Assembly: GCA_003024785.1 (NCBI GenBank)
Contig: PUQB01000012.1
Location: 1,419,891-1,483,890, forward strand
DNA from: Selaginella tamariscina
Taxonomy: Eukaryota; Streptophyta; Lycopodiopsida; Selaginellales; Selaginellaceae
Reading direction: 5' to 3'
DNA length: 64,000 nt
A program made the position numbers and the translations under genes. The notes under the pieces were generated by a model. That model was not told the DNA's origin. It searched no databases and saw only the letters and a list, made by a program, of their open reading frames with translations. This document shows positions 13,501-26,000 of this stretch, piece after piece (position 1 is the stretch's first letter; each line of letters starts with the position of its first letter).

Positions 13501-13964
13501 TATAGAGATCACAACAAACAATGTATATGTGGACCAGATATACATTAATGTGCTTCTCCAAACATAATACTATCTAAGTATGTGAATAAAAGATAAACTA
13601 AGGGTATAAAATGGTGGATGAATATAAAAGGGCAGCTTAATACCTCCGCGAATTGAGCAGCCCAGTCATTCTGGCTTTGGAACTCAGTAGCCCAGTCATT
13701 TCGGCCTTGAAATTCATTAACCCAGTCATGTCGTCCTTGAAATTCATTAACCCAGTTATGTTGACCTTGAAACTCCTTAACCCAGCCATTTTGAACCCTG
13801 GAATTCTTCTACCCAGCCATTTGGATGGGGCCGAGAGTAGCCTTTTGAATCCTCATAGTACTGTTCAAGCTCGGACATGTTCCTTCCAAACGGCTCTCGG
13901 AGCATCACACCATCTTCTATATTTAAGGATTGTAAAAGAGCCCTCACCTGTGGGGCGCACAGTT

Positions 13965-14001
<37 letters not shown>

Positions 14002-14499
14002 GTACCTGTGCATTGCAATACTCTTCTCCTTTCTCAGCAAAGAAATGTCTAGCCATGATACTACTGCGGTCACGGATACGCTGCTTGTCAAACGTAGACA
14101 AGCCAAGCTCCGGTAGTGGAACTGCAGGAAAAGGTACTTCTTCTCTGGTACTCAGAAAGAATGAACGCAGAAACCCAGCCAAAGCCTTCTGCGGAGGCCC
14201 TGCATGTAAAGATGTGAAAAATCACCACTATATGCATATAAGTACACTTGCATATGTGTGTATTTAAAACTAAACATAAACGTACCATCCATGTAATGGA
14301 CCTGTGGTTCTGTACCCGAGGTCTGACCGTATATCCGCTCAAACTCAGAGAATCTGACCATTTCATCCGCTCGTTGGAGATCAGCTTGAGTTGCTTCATT
14401 CCACGCGTGTGCATATCCCCTTTGGTCAGCTTCACGAAATCCCCGTAGGAACTCTGAGGGCTGTAAGAGTATTAGTCCACATACATGCACATATATTCA

Positions 14500-14544
<45 letters not shown>

Positions 14545-15230
14545 ATATATATATATATAACTTATGTATGTTCACCTTAGATTCCTGTTCATGCTCAGAT
14601 CCAGGTAGTGACACAATAGGGCCATTTGAATCTTGCCGAGCTTCTTGAAATGTTGGTAAGCTGGGAAGTTCACGTATTCGCTCCTGATAAAAGCAATACA
14701 AACTCCATATGAAATGTGTATGTGTGGGCAATGTATCTTCTTATTTTCTAATTACTTTTACTTTCTAGATTACGTTGTTGTATTACATATATGATGCATA
14801 ATACAGAACCGACATACTTATAACTTCAAAAACAGGGATACGTGGGGAATACATATAGCCTATCAGCTACACACACACACACACACACACACAACACACA
14901 CATATATATGTGTGTGTGTGTGTGTGTCTATAGATAGATAGATAGATAAATAGATATAGATATAGATATAAATTGAGTAATTTCATGAGATTTGCTACAT
15001 ATATGCATCGACATTTTAGCTGAATTCAGGTAAATTACATACATACAAATGCATAACTCCATAAAATAACGAGAAATTTCAGCTGAATTGATCAAATAAC
15101 GCACCTGCGATTTGGGAAGAGTACCAAGTAGGGTGCCAGCAAAGGAGGCCAATGGATTAGAAGAAGAAGATGCGCCTTCGCCAGGAACGGAACAACCTCC
15201 AGCTCCAGTCACCAATTCCCGCAGCGCCAT
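10580..15230 (-). CDS. PEX5: PEX5, peroxisomal targeting signal 1 receptor, 15 exons
   Basis: PEX5 is the cytosolic shuttle receptor that binds C-terminal SKL-type signals through TPR repeats and docks at the peroxisome via WxxxF/Y motifs. Exons read on the minus strand: 15230-15105, 14683-14576, 14460-14286, 14199-14006, 13947-13644, 13412-13308, 13128-12976, 12848-12682, 12511-12261, 12081-11997, 11839-11731, 11523-11299, 11064-10999, 10835-10742 and 10662 to about 10580. The start MALRELVTGAGGC has the conserved early cysteine used for ubiquitin-dependent recycling. About 13-14 WxxxF/Y motifs lie in exons 5, 7, 8 and 9. The TPR part starts at NPYVGHPNPLKEG and includes LGVLYNLSREY, DYSLWNKLGATQANS and NPKADNAWQYLR. 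Single-base frame breaks occur in exon 5 (about 13795), at the exon 8/9 joint, in exon 11 (about 11765), several in exon 12, and in exons 14 and 15. Correcting one base in exons 5 and 11 restores phase 0. Confidence 0.93.
13966..13999. repeat. GA/CT microsatellite inside a PEX5 intron, next to a donor
   Basis: An uninterrupted GA run lies in the intron between PEX5 exons 4 and 5, only a few bases past the exon 4 donor (GTACGT on the minus strand at 14005). A second long CT run lies at 14506-14540 in the intron between exons 2 and 3. Confidence 0.85.
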
Positions 15231-15395
15231 CTTCTCTCTCTCCACCTAGCCCTAATCCGCAATTATTGGGGTTTTATTAATTACAGAATTGTATTAGTAA
15301 CTCATTTCTTAAGGGGATTTATAAGCTTACGTGTCATCTGATCATGACCGTTGAAGAGAAACCTAGGGTTCTTCGATTAGGGCAGACGCTGAGAA
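15231..15395. promoter_or_regulatory. 165-bp divergent promoter region between PEX5 and PRP17
   Basis: The start codons of PEX5 (minus) and PRP17 (plus) are only 165 bp apart and point away from each other, so this interval must hold both leaders and both core promoters. It contains TAGCCCTAATCC near 15247-15258 toward PEX5, and CCTAGGGTTC near 15362-15371 plus GATTAGGGC near 15376-15384 toward PRP17. These are telo-box-like sequences common in 5' regions of plant housekeeping genes. Shared control is inference. Confidence 0.6.
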
Positions 15396-18127
15396 ATGGC
15401 TATGGTAGTCGACCACAGAGCGCCGGACGAGTCCGATGAGGACGAGGAAGAGCTGCCGAGCTTCAGGCCGGGCAAGAGCGCGGCGCCTGATGTTGTCGTG
15501 CCTTATGGAGGCGCCGGATCACTGGCGCTGGCAAATTCCCAGTCAGGGCATGGCGATCTAGCAATAGTTGATCCGCTCCAGAAACGGATAAGCTTCAATC
15601 CGAGGTATGAGCAGATGTGGCGCCTGTAGAAGGGCCGCTGCATCCTTACAATGCAGACGGGCTGTCGCGCGGCATGAAGAATCATACACTTGGTGTTGTC
15701 GAGGATTCGTCAATCTCCCCGTTTACATTTGATGAACAGTATCATACGTTTCAAACGTACGGGTATGCTGCGGATACGTCTGCTCCTGTGGGCGCAAATG
15801 TTGTCGGTGACGAGGACTCCATTAAGAATAATGCTGGTATGACTGTATATAACATTCCTCAACATGAGCAGAGGAAGCGTAAGGCTGAAGGCCGGTCAGA
15901 ACGTGTCAAGGACCTCGAGAAAGGTGAATTTCATTTAAGTTGGAATCAAACTAAATGCGTTAGACAAATAGGAATTTACGATATGCATAAACTATTAGGC
16001 TCTATTAGATTCTTAAGATAATCTTATATAATTAGATTTGTATGTGTATTATTGGTGTGAACATATAGATATGATGATGGACTATCACTTACATTGTACT
16101 TGGTCTTGTGTTAATGCTACAGGTATACCTGCGGACTCGGAGGATTGGTTAGCAAAAGCCATAATCAGCCCATGGGCAGGGACAAAGCGGGGTATTGAGG
16201 AGGAACTTACAGAAGAACAAAAGAAATATGCAGAAGAGCATGCCAAAAAGAAGCAAGCAAGGGAAGCTCGCGAAGCTGGTGTCAAACCTGAGATTCCCGA
16301 TGTATCAGAGTTTCATGGCGATGAGCAGGTATAGTATTATTATATATGTTATGTGTACGCAAGTATAAACTTTAATAACTGTGTATGTATAATGATACAT
16401 TGTTTGCATAGATACATATGTACATACTTAATGGCTAATGTGGGCAAATGAACAGGTGGATTATCAGGGGCGATCCTGGGTTGTGCCTCCAGCAGATGTA
16501 AAAGCATCCAATGATCGCTGTTTCTTCCCGAAGAAATGCATTCACACTTGGGTGGGTCACAAAGGCAACGTGATGACTATACAGTTCTTCCCCAAATATG
16601 GACATCTCCTGCTTTCTGGGAGCAGTGACCAGGTATTATATATATATCGTAATGTTTTAAGATACAAAGCCACTGTGTATGTATACGTATACGCACATAC
16701 ACTTGAGCAGAGACTAATATGGTATTTTATATTCAGATGGTGAAGATATGGGATGTACATAACCACCGGAAGTGCATGAGGACGTACAAAGGACACACTT
16801 CTACAGTGCGGAATGTGTCCTTTAATAACGATGGGTCTAAGTTCTTAAGTGTCAGCTACGATACAAAGATCAAGCTGTGGGATACGGAGACTGGCAAAGT
16901 CATATCGGTATGTATATATTATATCACACAGGCAGTAATATACGTATCCGAGACTTGTGTTATTGCATGTGTATATACACATTTATATATACCCGTACAC
17001 GTATATACTAATTTGACACTATATGACACTTGTCTTTGTGTGTACAACTATCTATACTAATGTAGTAATTTTTATTTATTAGGCTTTCTCGACGGGAAAG
17101 ACACCGTACGTGGCAAAGCTTCATCCAGATGATGACAAGCAAAATGTGCTGATGGTGGCGATGAAGGACAAGAAAGTAGTTCAATGGGATGTCGACACTG
17201 GCAAGATTACCCAGGAATATGATCAGCATCTTGATGCGGTACGTGTGTGTGTTTTATGATTTATAAGGATTTTAAGCTGTTTCATATTGATGACACTACA
17301 GAATAATAGCAAGATGTTTAATCATTCTTTGTTTTACAGGTGAACACTATCACATTTGTAGATGACAATAGGAGGTTTATAACGTCAAGTGACGATCGTT
17401 CACTGCGTGTCTGGGAGTTCGGTATACCAGTGGTGATCAAGTACATAAGCGAGCCACACATGCACTCAATGCCAAGTATTGCTGTGCATCCAAATGGCAA
17501 GTTCTTCGCTGCACAAAGCATGGATAATCAGATACTTTTACGATACTAAGGAGCGGTTTAGGTTAAACAAAAAGAGGTTCCACGGGCATGTCACGGGCTT
17601 AGGCTGCCAGGTATGCTGATGATCTCTCTCTCTCCATGTATGTGTGTGTATAGAGGGATAAACTTAACCATACCATAGCAACCCACCCACCCACCCACCA
17701 CACACACACGCACACACACACATAGTTATCCTTGCTTTTACTTTACAAGTACTCACCTGTAGACATCCATATACGTATGAGTGTCTTTGTATATGCACTG
17801 AAATCACATATTTATTATCCTTATCACTCTCACCTTCTAATTCAAAGTTACATACCATTTAGTATCGTTGTATTAACATAGTAATGTTATTTATAGGTGA
17901 ATTTCTCGCCGGATGGGAAGTATATAATATCAGGGGATGGATCAGGAAAGTGTTGGTTCTGGGATTGGAAAACAACAAAGGTTGTGCATAAGCTGCACTG
18001 CTTCAAGAGAGTGTGTATTGGGTGTGAGTGGCATCCCCTGGAGCAGAGTAAGGTTGCCACGTGTGGATGGGATGACGGCAGGAATGCTGGGAAAGATGGG
18101 GTCGGGATTATCAAATACTGGGATTGA
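15396..18127 (+). CDS. PRP17: Pre-mRNA-processing factor 17 (PRP17/CDC40), WD40 splicing factor
   Basis: PRP17/CDC40 is a WD40 spliceosome protein that acts at the second catalytic step. Exons: 15396-15923, 16123-16328, 16456-16632, 16737-16907, 17083-17238, 17340-17610 and 17897-18127. The N-terminal region has FNPRYEQMW and [16 protein letters not shown], typical of the family. The WD40 propeller follows with [52 protein letters not shown] and [11 protein letters not shown], ending in IIKYWD at the stop, which is the family's usual C-terminus. Two single-base breaks are seen. A G is missing after TGG near 15620 (W-AP in the family), and there is an extra T in a TTTT run near 17537. Correcting each restores both the frame and the intron phase. 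Confidence 0.94.
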
Positions 18128-18561
18128 GGGGGCGTTGGGATTCTCTGGGATTTGAGGGAATTCTCAAGTACTGGGATATTGTTGTAACTTTAATGACTCA
18201 AGTGAGTTTTAACATATACGTGCCTCATCATTGCAAAGGTGCGTGTGTTATGTCTGAATGAATATATAAATCTTTGTAATTTATCCGGCCGTCTACGTGT
18301 ATCATATATTTGCTTGTGTACAAATACACGTGTACATGCTATATTCTGTATTGAACCAAGTGCCCTAACTTATAACCTCCATTTGTGACCCATGCAAATT
18401 AACATGTGTCCACATCTCAGCCGTTAAGACAAAGCAATCCAGATAATCGCAGCCGTTGCCTAAGCTATACATGCGCTCTTGGTAGAAAGCAGATAGGCAA
18501 AAAGCATTTGTGTGTGTGCTGTTTTTTCTTCTTCGTTTAGGGTTTTTCGATCTTGTTGACA
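18128..18561. promoter_or_regulatory. Intergenic: PRP17 3' end and SDR leader
   Basis: This 434-bp spacer separates two plus-strand genes. No open frame of note is present. A TTTAGGGTTTTTCG telo-box-like motif at about 18536-18549 lies just upstream of the next start codon and probably sits in its 5' untranslated region. Confidence 0.45.
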
Positions 18562-19969
18562 ATGGCGTCGTTTCCCGCCCAGCAGCAGAAATCTCAGCCT
18601 GGTATTGAGCACACCATGGATCCTCACCCCCGTGAGCAGCGCCATGTTTACAAGCCCTCTGGGAAGCTTGAGGTGCGTGTGTGTGCGTGTGTGTGAGCAC
18701 TATAGCGTGTTGAGGTATCCTTATTGGATTTCACATTTGCGATATATATATATATATATCCGGTTTGTTCCATACATGCATTTGTATCTATAACACATAC
18801 TGACACATACACGTGGTTTTTCTTCAGGGTAAGGTAGCTTTGATAACAGGAGGTGATTCTGGAATCGGTAAGTCCGTGGCACACCTTTTCAGTCTAGAGG
18901 GTGCAAGTGTGGCAATCACATATGTTCCTGGAAAGGAAGAAAAAGATGCTGAGGACGCCCTCAAGCTCATCAAGGAATCTAAAACCTCCCATGCTAAGGA
19001 CCCCATCAAAATTCCTGCTGACATTGGATACGATGAAACTGCAAGAAGGTATATATGTACAACCGTACACGTACACACACATATATGGGAAGGTGATATA
19101 TGTGTGTGTGTATGCGTGTACTAATGTCCTCTGTATACAGGTGATTGATGAAGTGATCAAGGCATTTGGGAAGATTGATATTCTAGTGAACAATGCAGCT
19201 GAGCAATATAGTGTTAAGAAAATTGAGGACATCAATCCTGAGCAGCTTGAGCGTGTGTTTAGGACAAACATATTTGGCCAGTTTTTCCTTGTAAGGTAAT
19301 CTAGTGTAGAATACACGTTAGAATAGGACCCTTCTATATGAATGTACATTATAACGTTCTGTTTATTAACTTCATTGTTATATGGAATAGATATGCTGTA
19401 CCACACATGAAGGAAGGACAAGGTGTTATATCAACACAACTTCCGTGAATGCTTACAAGGGGCATCCGACATTGATTGATTACACCTCGACTAAGGGAGC
19501 AATTGTTGCATTTACTAGGGCTTTGGCACTTAACCTTGTGAGCAGAGGAATCCGTGTTAATGGTAAGTGTTCATATATATGTCTACGTATAGCTCTATAT
19601 ATGGACATCTGTGTGTGTGTGGCAGGTGTTGCACCAGGGCCAGTGTGGACACCATTAATCCCATCGTCTGTGATGGAGCCGTCAGATACTGAGCATTTTG
19701 GTGAGGAGTGTCCGATGGGGAAATCTGCACAGCCTGATGACATTGCTCCTTCCTATGTCTTCCTTGCCTCAGATGATTCCACCTTCTTCACTGGCCAAGT
19801 CCTCCACCCCAATGGTAAGTGTATGTGTCCATATGTTTTTAAGTATATCTCTGTATGTGTATATGGATATCTATGTAAAACTATACTTATACAAAGTCAT
19901 TATTGTTGCATTACACAGCTGTCTGTATACGGTAACAAGCATGTCTTACTGTGAATGAATACACACATG

Positions 19970-20009
<40 letters not shown>

Positions 20010-20079
20010 AGTTCTTTGTATATTCGTACATATTTATATAATGTTTTTGTATGCAGGTGGGATGATCGTCAATGCGTAG
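18562..20079 (+). CDS. Short-chain dehydrogenase, glucose/ribitol dehydrogenase homolog type
   Basis: This is an NAD(P)-dependent short-chain dehydrogenase of the plant GRDH / seed-maturation aldehyde-reductase type. Exons: 18562-18672, 18828-19048, 19141-19295, 19391-19562, 19626-19814 and 20057-20079. The start MASFPAQQQKSQPG and the HTMDPHPREQ block match the family's conserved N-terminal extension. The Rossmann motif is TGGDSGIGKS, followed by ILVNNAAEQY, active-site YTSTK and RVNGVAPGPVWTPLIPSS. The C-terminus GGMIVNA is the family's. Family substrates are aldehydes or sugars/polyols, and expression is often stress- or desiccation-linked; the substrate here cannot be read. Two breaks are seen: a missing A near 19037 (DENCKK expected from the family) and a missing base near 19428. 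Both are single-base and phase-restoring. Confidence 0.92.
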
Positions 20080-20306
20080 GAGAGTTCATCTGGAGCTTTA
20101 CTGTTAATGTCATTTGCGCTTTATATATATTAATACAGTAGAAAATCGTTTATATAATATTAGATTTAAAATTGAAACAAGATATAGTTTTAAATCGTCC
20201 ATATAAAATAAAACGGTATAATTAATTCTTTAATTTTAAGAAATTATTTTACAAAGATTTTCTTCCGTTTAGGGTTCCGTATACTCTGTTTTAGGGTTTT
20301 AGGGCG
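20080..20306 (+). promoter_or_regulatory. Promoter/leader of the KDSR gene with tandem telo-box motifs
   Basis: The 227-bp spacer contains GTTTAGGGTTCC near 20269-20280 and TTTTAGGGTTTTAGGGCG near 20290-20306, immediately before the ATG. These match the plant telo-box (AAACCCTAA on the other strand), known mainly from 5' regions of translation-related and proliferation-linked genes. Confidence 0.5.
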
Positions 20307-21308
20307 ATGTTCCTGCTAGTGTTGCTGGTGCTTGCTGGGGCGCTGTTCCTGGCACTATGGATTCTCAAGGCGCCATCGTCTTGTGTACAGATTCGTAACA
20401 GGCACATTCTAATTACCGGAGGATCGAGCGGGATTGGCCTGGAGCTCGCCAAGGTTGCAGCTGCCGAAGGGGCGCGCAAGGTAACCCTCATTGCTCGCAA
20501 TGAAGCCAGGCTTGCTGATGCTAAGAATGCCGTCCTAGAGTCCTCAATTCTGCGACCATGTATGTTTATGTAGGCTATTCTACGTATTCTTCATGTCCAT
20601 TGTGCAAATATACACAAACATTCCAAATCAACCATGTATTTTATATACGCTATCCATGCATGTACTATCCATCGTGTTTCATATGTATTGTACAATAGAT
20701 GCATTTCCACATGAATGTTTGTATGTGTACATTAATGTATGCCTTGAGTATCTTGATAAAATGACCACCACCATTGTTTCAGTGAATTGTGCCGAGCTTA
20801 TACAAAAGAGTGATGTGTACAGACTCTCTCTCTTTACACGCACACGCGCAAAACACACCTGCATTCTAGTGCATTTGCACCATTGCGCAGACTCGCACTG
20901 ATGTTGGTTATATTTCTACCTTATAGCGCTTCCACTACGGAAGTGACCTCCATTAGTGCAGATGTTGTTGATCGATCAAGCATCCAGCGAGCCATTTGTG
21001 AAGCAGGAGAAATTGATGTTCTTGGTATGAAGATAATAATCTGTGGTGTGTGTGTGTGTTTGTGTGGAATGTAATTGGGTGTGCATATAATGTTTGCGAT
21101 GCAGTTTGCAGTCATGGGCTCTCTATCCCGTGTGCTTTCGAGGATGCTGATGAGAAAGATGTAGACGCTGTTGTGGATATCAATTTCAAAGGGACCATGA
21201 ATGTGATTAAGGCTGCATTGCAGGAATGGTTAAAGGAGGTCATCCTCGTAGTATTGCAATCTTTTCATCTCAAGCAGCCCAAGTACGTATATACACATAT
21301 GTACACAC

Positions 21309-21354
<46 letters not shown>

Positions 21355-22174
21355 AATGTTCTGTGCAACAGGCTGGAATCTACGGGTATACTGTATACTC
21401 TGGAACAAAGTCAGCTTTGGTGGGATTTGCGCAGGCCCTTAAACAAGAACTTTTCCTACGCAACATTCAGGTGTCTGTAATTTATCCTCCAGATACCGAT
21501 ACTCCTGGTCTTCGTGAAGGTACAGACAATATGTATGTGCATATATATATATATACACACACACAATATGTACATGTATATACATGTGTGTATAATGTGA
21601 CTTTCTGATTTATTATAGAGAATAAGTTCAAGCCAGAAATTACGAAGATTCTTTCGGCATCGTCGAAAGAAATGGAGGCAGCGGATGTGGCAAGGGTGGC
21701 TTTGAATGGCATTAAAGCTGGCAAGTTTACGGTTGCTTGCAATTTTGACGGCCACCTTCTTGCCGTTGCATGCTCAGGTGCGTGCATATGCGTGTGTGTG
21801 TTATACATATGAACTCTCTTATATACCCTCATATAGTTCAGGTAGCATTGCAATTTTGCATGTTGGTTATTATATATATATATATATATAAAGTCGATAG
21901 TTAACTTCAATTTATCTTTCTGTGGCTATACTCTAAATATTATGTTTTCCTGTGTGTGTATCTGTGATTATATTTATGTATATTCATATATATAGTATAT
22001 ACGTGTTTGAGTTCTTATTGTATTTGTATAGGTATGTCACCACAGACATCCGCTGTGTATGCCACGCTAGAGACTGTATTACTTCCCTTTGTACGGATCA
22101 TTGCCTTGTGTGTGCAGTACGGATGGTACAGAACAATCCGTGTTTGGTCCAGCGTGCACAAGAAACACACGTAG
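20307..22174 (+). CDS. KDSR: 3-ketodihydrosphingosine (3-dehydrosphinganine) reductase
   Basis: This ER-membrane short-chain dehydrogenase reduces 3-ketosphinganine to dihydrosphingosine, the second step of sphingolipid long-chain-base synthesis (Arabidopsis TSC10A/B). Exons: 20307 to about 20559, 20927-21024, 21105-21282, 21372-21519, 21619-21777 and 22032-22174. It begins with a hydrophobic anchor (MFLLVLLVLAGALFLALWIL), then RHILITGGSSGIGLELAK. Later motifs are SADVVDRSSI, INFKGTMNVIKAAL, the active-site block YSGTK within GIYGYTVYSGTKSALVGFAQ, and VIYPPDTDTPG. The C-terminus is hydrophobic and ends basic (VHKKHT). The usual NQG/NAG position reads CSHG. The join between exons 1 and 2 is one base out of phase, and one base is missing near 21226. 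Confidence 0.92.
21311..21351. repeat. GT microsatellite in a KDSR intron
   Basis: A long uninterrupted TG run lies in the intron between exons 3 and 4. Many introns in this window carry such TG/CA runs. Confidence 0.9.
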
Positions 22175-23029
22175 TTTTACAATGGATATTTTATGTAAGT
22201 AACTATTAATAATTAATAACATCACTATTTGATTACTAAATTAAATGAATGATAATAGTAACTATATAATACACAATCTAATGAACGCAAATATGATATA
22301 TATTATATAGAACTGTTTACAACTATTACACATACATAGATAATAAGTCCGGGGATTAATACGCATGCTTGCGCACACACACACACACCCCAATATACTT
22401 CCAAAAGACATGCGCAATGAGAGTTTACCACGTTTTCTACATATAAATTACATAAAGATGTATACACAAACGTGTACTGCAATTAAATTTATGTAAATAT
22501 ACTATGTATAATAATGTTAAACATCAACGTTATATATGTATATATTCCAGTAATTGTGATATGCATCATGAAATGTACGAATAATATTAATTTTCACACA
22601 CACATATATTCATGCACGTGCATACACACATACAATGCACTACTTACATGCACAAACATATTATGTTTTTCTCTTATTTAAATAAGATAACTACGTTATA
22701 TTAATAATACCTTATTGATTCTACAACATCTTAAAAATATAAAATATACATCTTATTTCTTATTTATAAATTCCACGATTTTTTTATATCCAATACATAA
22801 TGAATTAAATTAATATAATGCTAAAAACTTATATTTTAAGATATTAATAATCTTTTATTTAAATAATCAAATAAGTTAATGACATCATCAAATTATATTT
22901 CTATAAATTTACGGTATACTAGGTTCAGTAAAATTAAGAAAGCATATACGCCACCTAGATCCTCCTGGCATATTCTTAGTATGTAGATCCCTAGCATATG
23001 CCAAGCCTCAAGGATTAGGGTTCAAGAAA
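22175..23029. other. AT-rich intergenic DNA
   Basis: This is AT-rich spacer with CA/TG runs between the KDSR stop and the next plus-strand gene. A leader GGATTAGGGTTC lies at about 23011-23022. Nothing else was recognised. Confidence 0.45.
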
Positions 23030-26000
23030 ATGGCGCTTCCATGGCAATGGATCCTTGAGAAGCTCGCTCGCGAGCCGGAGACTAGTATCGGCGCGCTACA
23101 AGGTATGTATCTACCCATTTCTCCCCATTTATTCCCCAATTTTCCCATCTTCTCCTCTTTCTGTAGAGATTTCAAGCTATGTTCAAATGCGTCTCGGAAG
23201 CAATATGTACAGAAAGCACTGGCTCTGCGGCAGCTCCAGGAGGTAACATACACACACATAGATACTACACATGTATATACATATACATACATGACACAGC
23301 GCGTGGTCTTGATATTGGATACAGATGCTTGTATCAGAAGATGAAGATTTTGATTCTACCCATACTGCAGAGTGTATTTCGACATTGGGATCTTCTTCAG
23401 ATGAAGATTTGCTTCGCAAGGTTCTTTCTTTTGTATGTGTGTGTGTGTGCGTGCATGTTGTTTGTATGTATGTATGCATGTATAACAGCAAAACATACAT
23501 ATATATTATCAATAGTGATTTGTAATGGATATTATATGTAGTTTGTGTATATGTTTGATAAGGTATTGGTAACTTCTATATGCAGGTTCGCAATTCAAGT
23601 TTTCTCCAATTCAGAGAAGAGCTGTTTCGATTGTTCAACGAAAGAAGGCAAATTTAGAGACTCCTGTGTTAGACAAGGTAACTTATATATCCATATTTCT
23701 ATATATTTTTGATGATACATATCGTAATTTCAGCACATCTGAGATGCCTGAGTAATTACGTGGCTATTGTAATTCACTCGATTAATTGTAGTATGCTTTT
23801 GTTTCGTATTAGATTGCATGCGACCATGCAAATGGACTGTACCCATCGAAGTTACATTCAGAAAATGTAAGGCAGCACGAAAACGTCACTTCAAGGTTCT
23901 CTCTCTATATCAGTTTTATAACTAATATCGGTGGTTTATTAGGTCTAATCAAAAGCCAGCTGCAAGGCATTTATCTGTCGCAAGTGATGCTACTACAGTC
24001 GTCATCAACGGTGCAGATGACGCGACCAAAGAGAACGATCCAAATGTGGTAAATTCTCACGAGAAACGACCATACGAGGTATCTTGTGTGTGCGGCGCGC
24101 GCGCGCTCTGTGTGCGTTATATTGATATTGTAAATAATCTCTGACATTATATGTATGAGCATTGCATGCACTAAGGTATATACATACGACTACAGATAAT
24201 GTGTGCCCGAGCTATCTACATAGTTATCTGTGCATTAGATATGCATCTTTTCCTTAATATAACCGGAAATACACACATACACACAACCGCATCTAGAGAA
24301 TTTCTTAATACTGTCTGTAATACGTTTTTAATAAGAACTATGTTACATGATATTCACATTCATCCATGCATATATATAATACAGATAGTTGTGGGAATTG
24401 ATATGCAATGTGTACATGTGTTTGTGCGGGCGTGCGTGTGTAAAACTTGTTTTGTGCAGGACACGTTTATCGACAGCTGCAAAAGTGCCGTGATTTGGGA
24501 ACTAAACTTTTTAAGCAGAAAGAACATGAAGCTCAACAAGCAGCAGAAAAACACCTGTCCCTGTAGACAGTAAGTAGTTTTTACATATCTAAACTGTGTG
24601 TGTCATGATAATTATAAACACACTTACATTATACTTGCACAGTTATGTGATTAGTTTGCTAGAGTAACTCACCACAACATCTAATTTGGCTTACAATAAA
24701 TGTACTATATAAAGTTCCTAGAACATTAAAGTGTGGGACTTGTGACATATTAGCTTCGGAGGGATGTTCCAGATCCTGAGGGTATTCCACAAGAAGCTAG
24801 TTTTGAGAACAAGTTAAGAATGTTAGCACACGAAGATCGAAAGAGGAAAATGTCTATTGAGGATTCTGAGGATGAAGAATGTCAAGTTCAGAAGGTATAT
24901 TCAGTTATACTGTTTGTTTTCTTACTGTTCTTATATATATATATACATGTGTGTGTGTGTGTTTGTCTGCGTGGAATGCTGAGGCCTATTTGTGTCTATG
25001 ATAGTTGTTATTCTACTTTGATTACTAGATCAAATGATTGATAAGTAACTATATAAAAAACAAGGTATGCAATGACGCTATGGTGCATGATCATGATTTT
25101 TAAAATTATGCATATATAAATGTATGCACATAAGATATAATATTGTACAAACAGTAATGTACAAGTATATATTGATTATAAATGATATTACTAATGACCG
25201 TTTGTAATTGTTTTGATCAAGTATTATTAGTGATAACTAATGTTTAGATTAATTGTTGCAGATGGTACAGCGAGTAGAAGTGATAGATTTAGTAGACGTT
25301 GAGGACATGGAGAGTGAAGACAAGAATGCGATACGTGTTGCAAATGCAACAAACACGGTAATCTTGTACGGTGAAGGTTGTCCAATTTCTATAACACGAG
25401 AAATGCCTCGGCACCAATTCCCCTGAAGGTGTATGCGTGTGTGCGTATATTGTGTTTATGTGCGTGCATGCGTAATGTATTCTTCTATTTAAGTAGGAAA
25501 AAGCTGTTCTCTTCTCCCGCATATTCCACAATGGCATTTGAATGTGCATGTGTGTGCTTGCCTGCAATACACACAGATGTACGTGGACCGTGTAGATTTG
25601 TACGCTTTTTCACATTTTTATTTTGTTGAAGGCGACTGGTTTTGTCCAAAATGTGTTTATAAGCAGGCCCTTGAAAGGTTGTCAAGGGCAAAGGAGGAAG
25701 CAGAAAAGGTCTAATATTTTTAAATATTTGAAGGTTAACATTTAGATAATTGTTGACATTATCTGATTATGTAGGCAAAGATAGAGCTTGAAAGATTTAT
25801 GGGAAAGCGAATATCCGAGAATCCAGTGAAACGGGAGGCTGGAGAGGTTATGCACAAAGATAAAGTCGTTCACAAAGATGAGGTTATGCACAGCACAGAA
25901 GTAAGACAGGTACTGTATATAGATTTCACGTCCTATTTGTTTATCTAGGTTAGTTTTGCGAATGCTCTTCATGTATGTTTAAGTCGTTCCAATATCTTAT

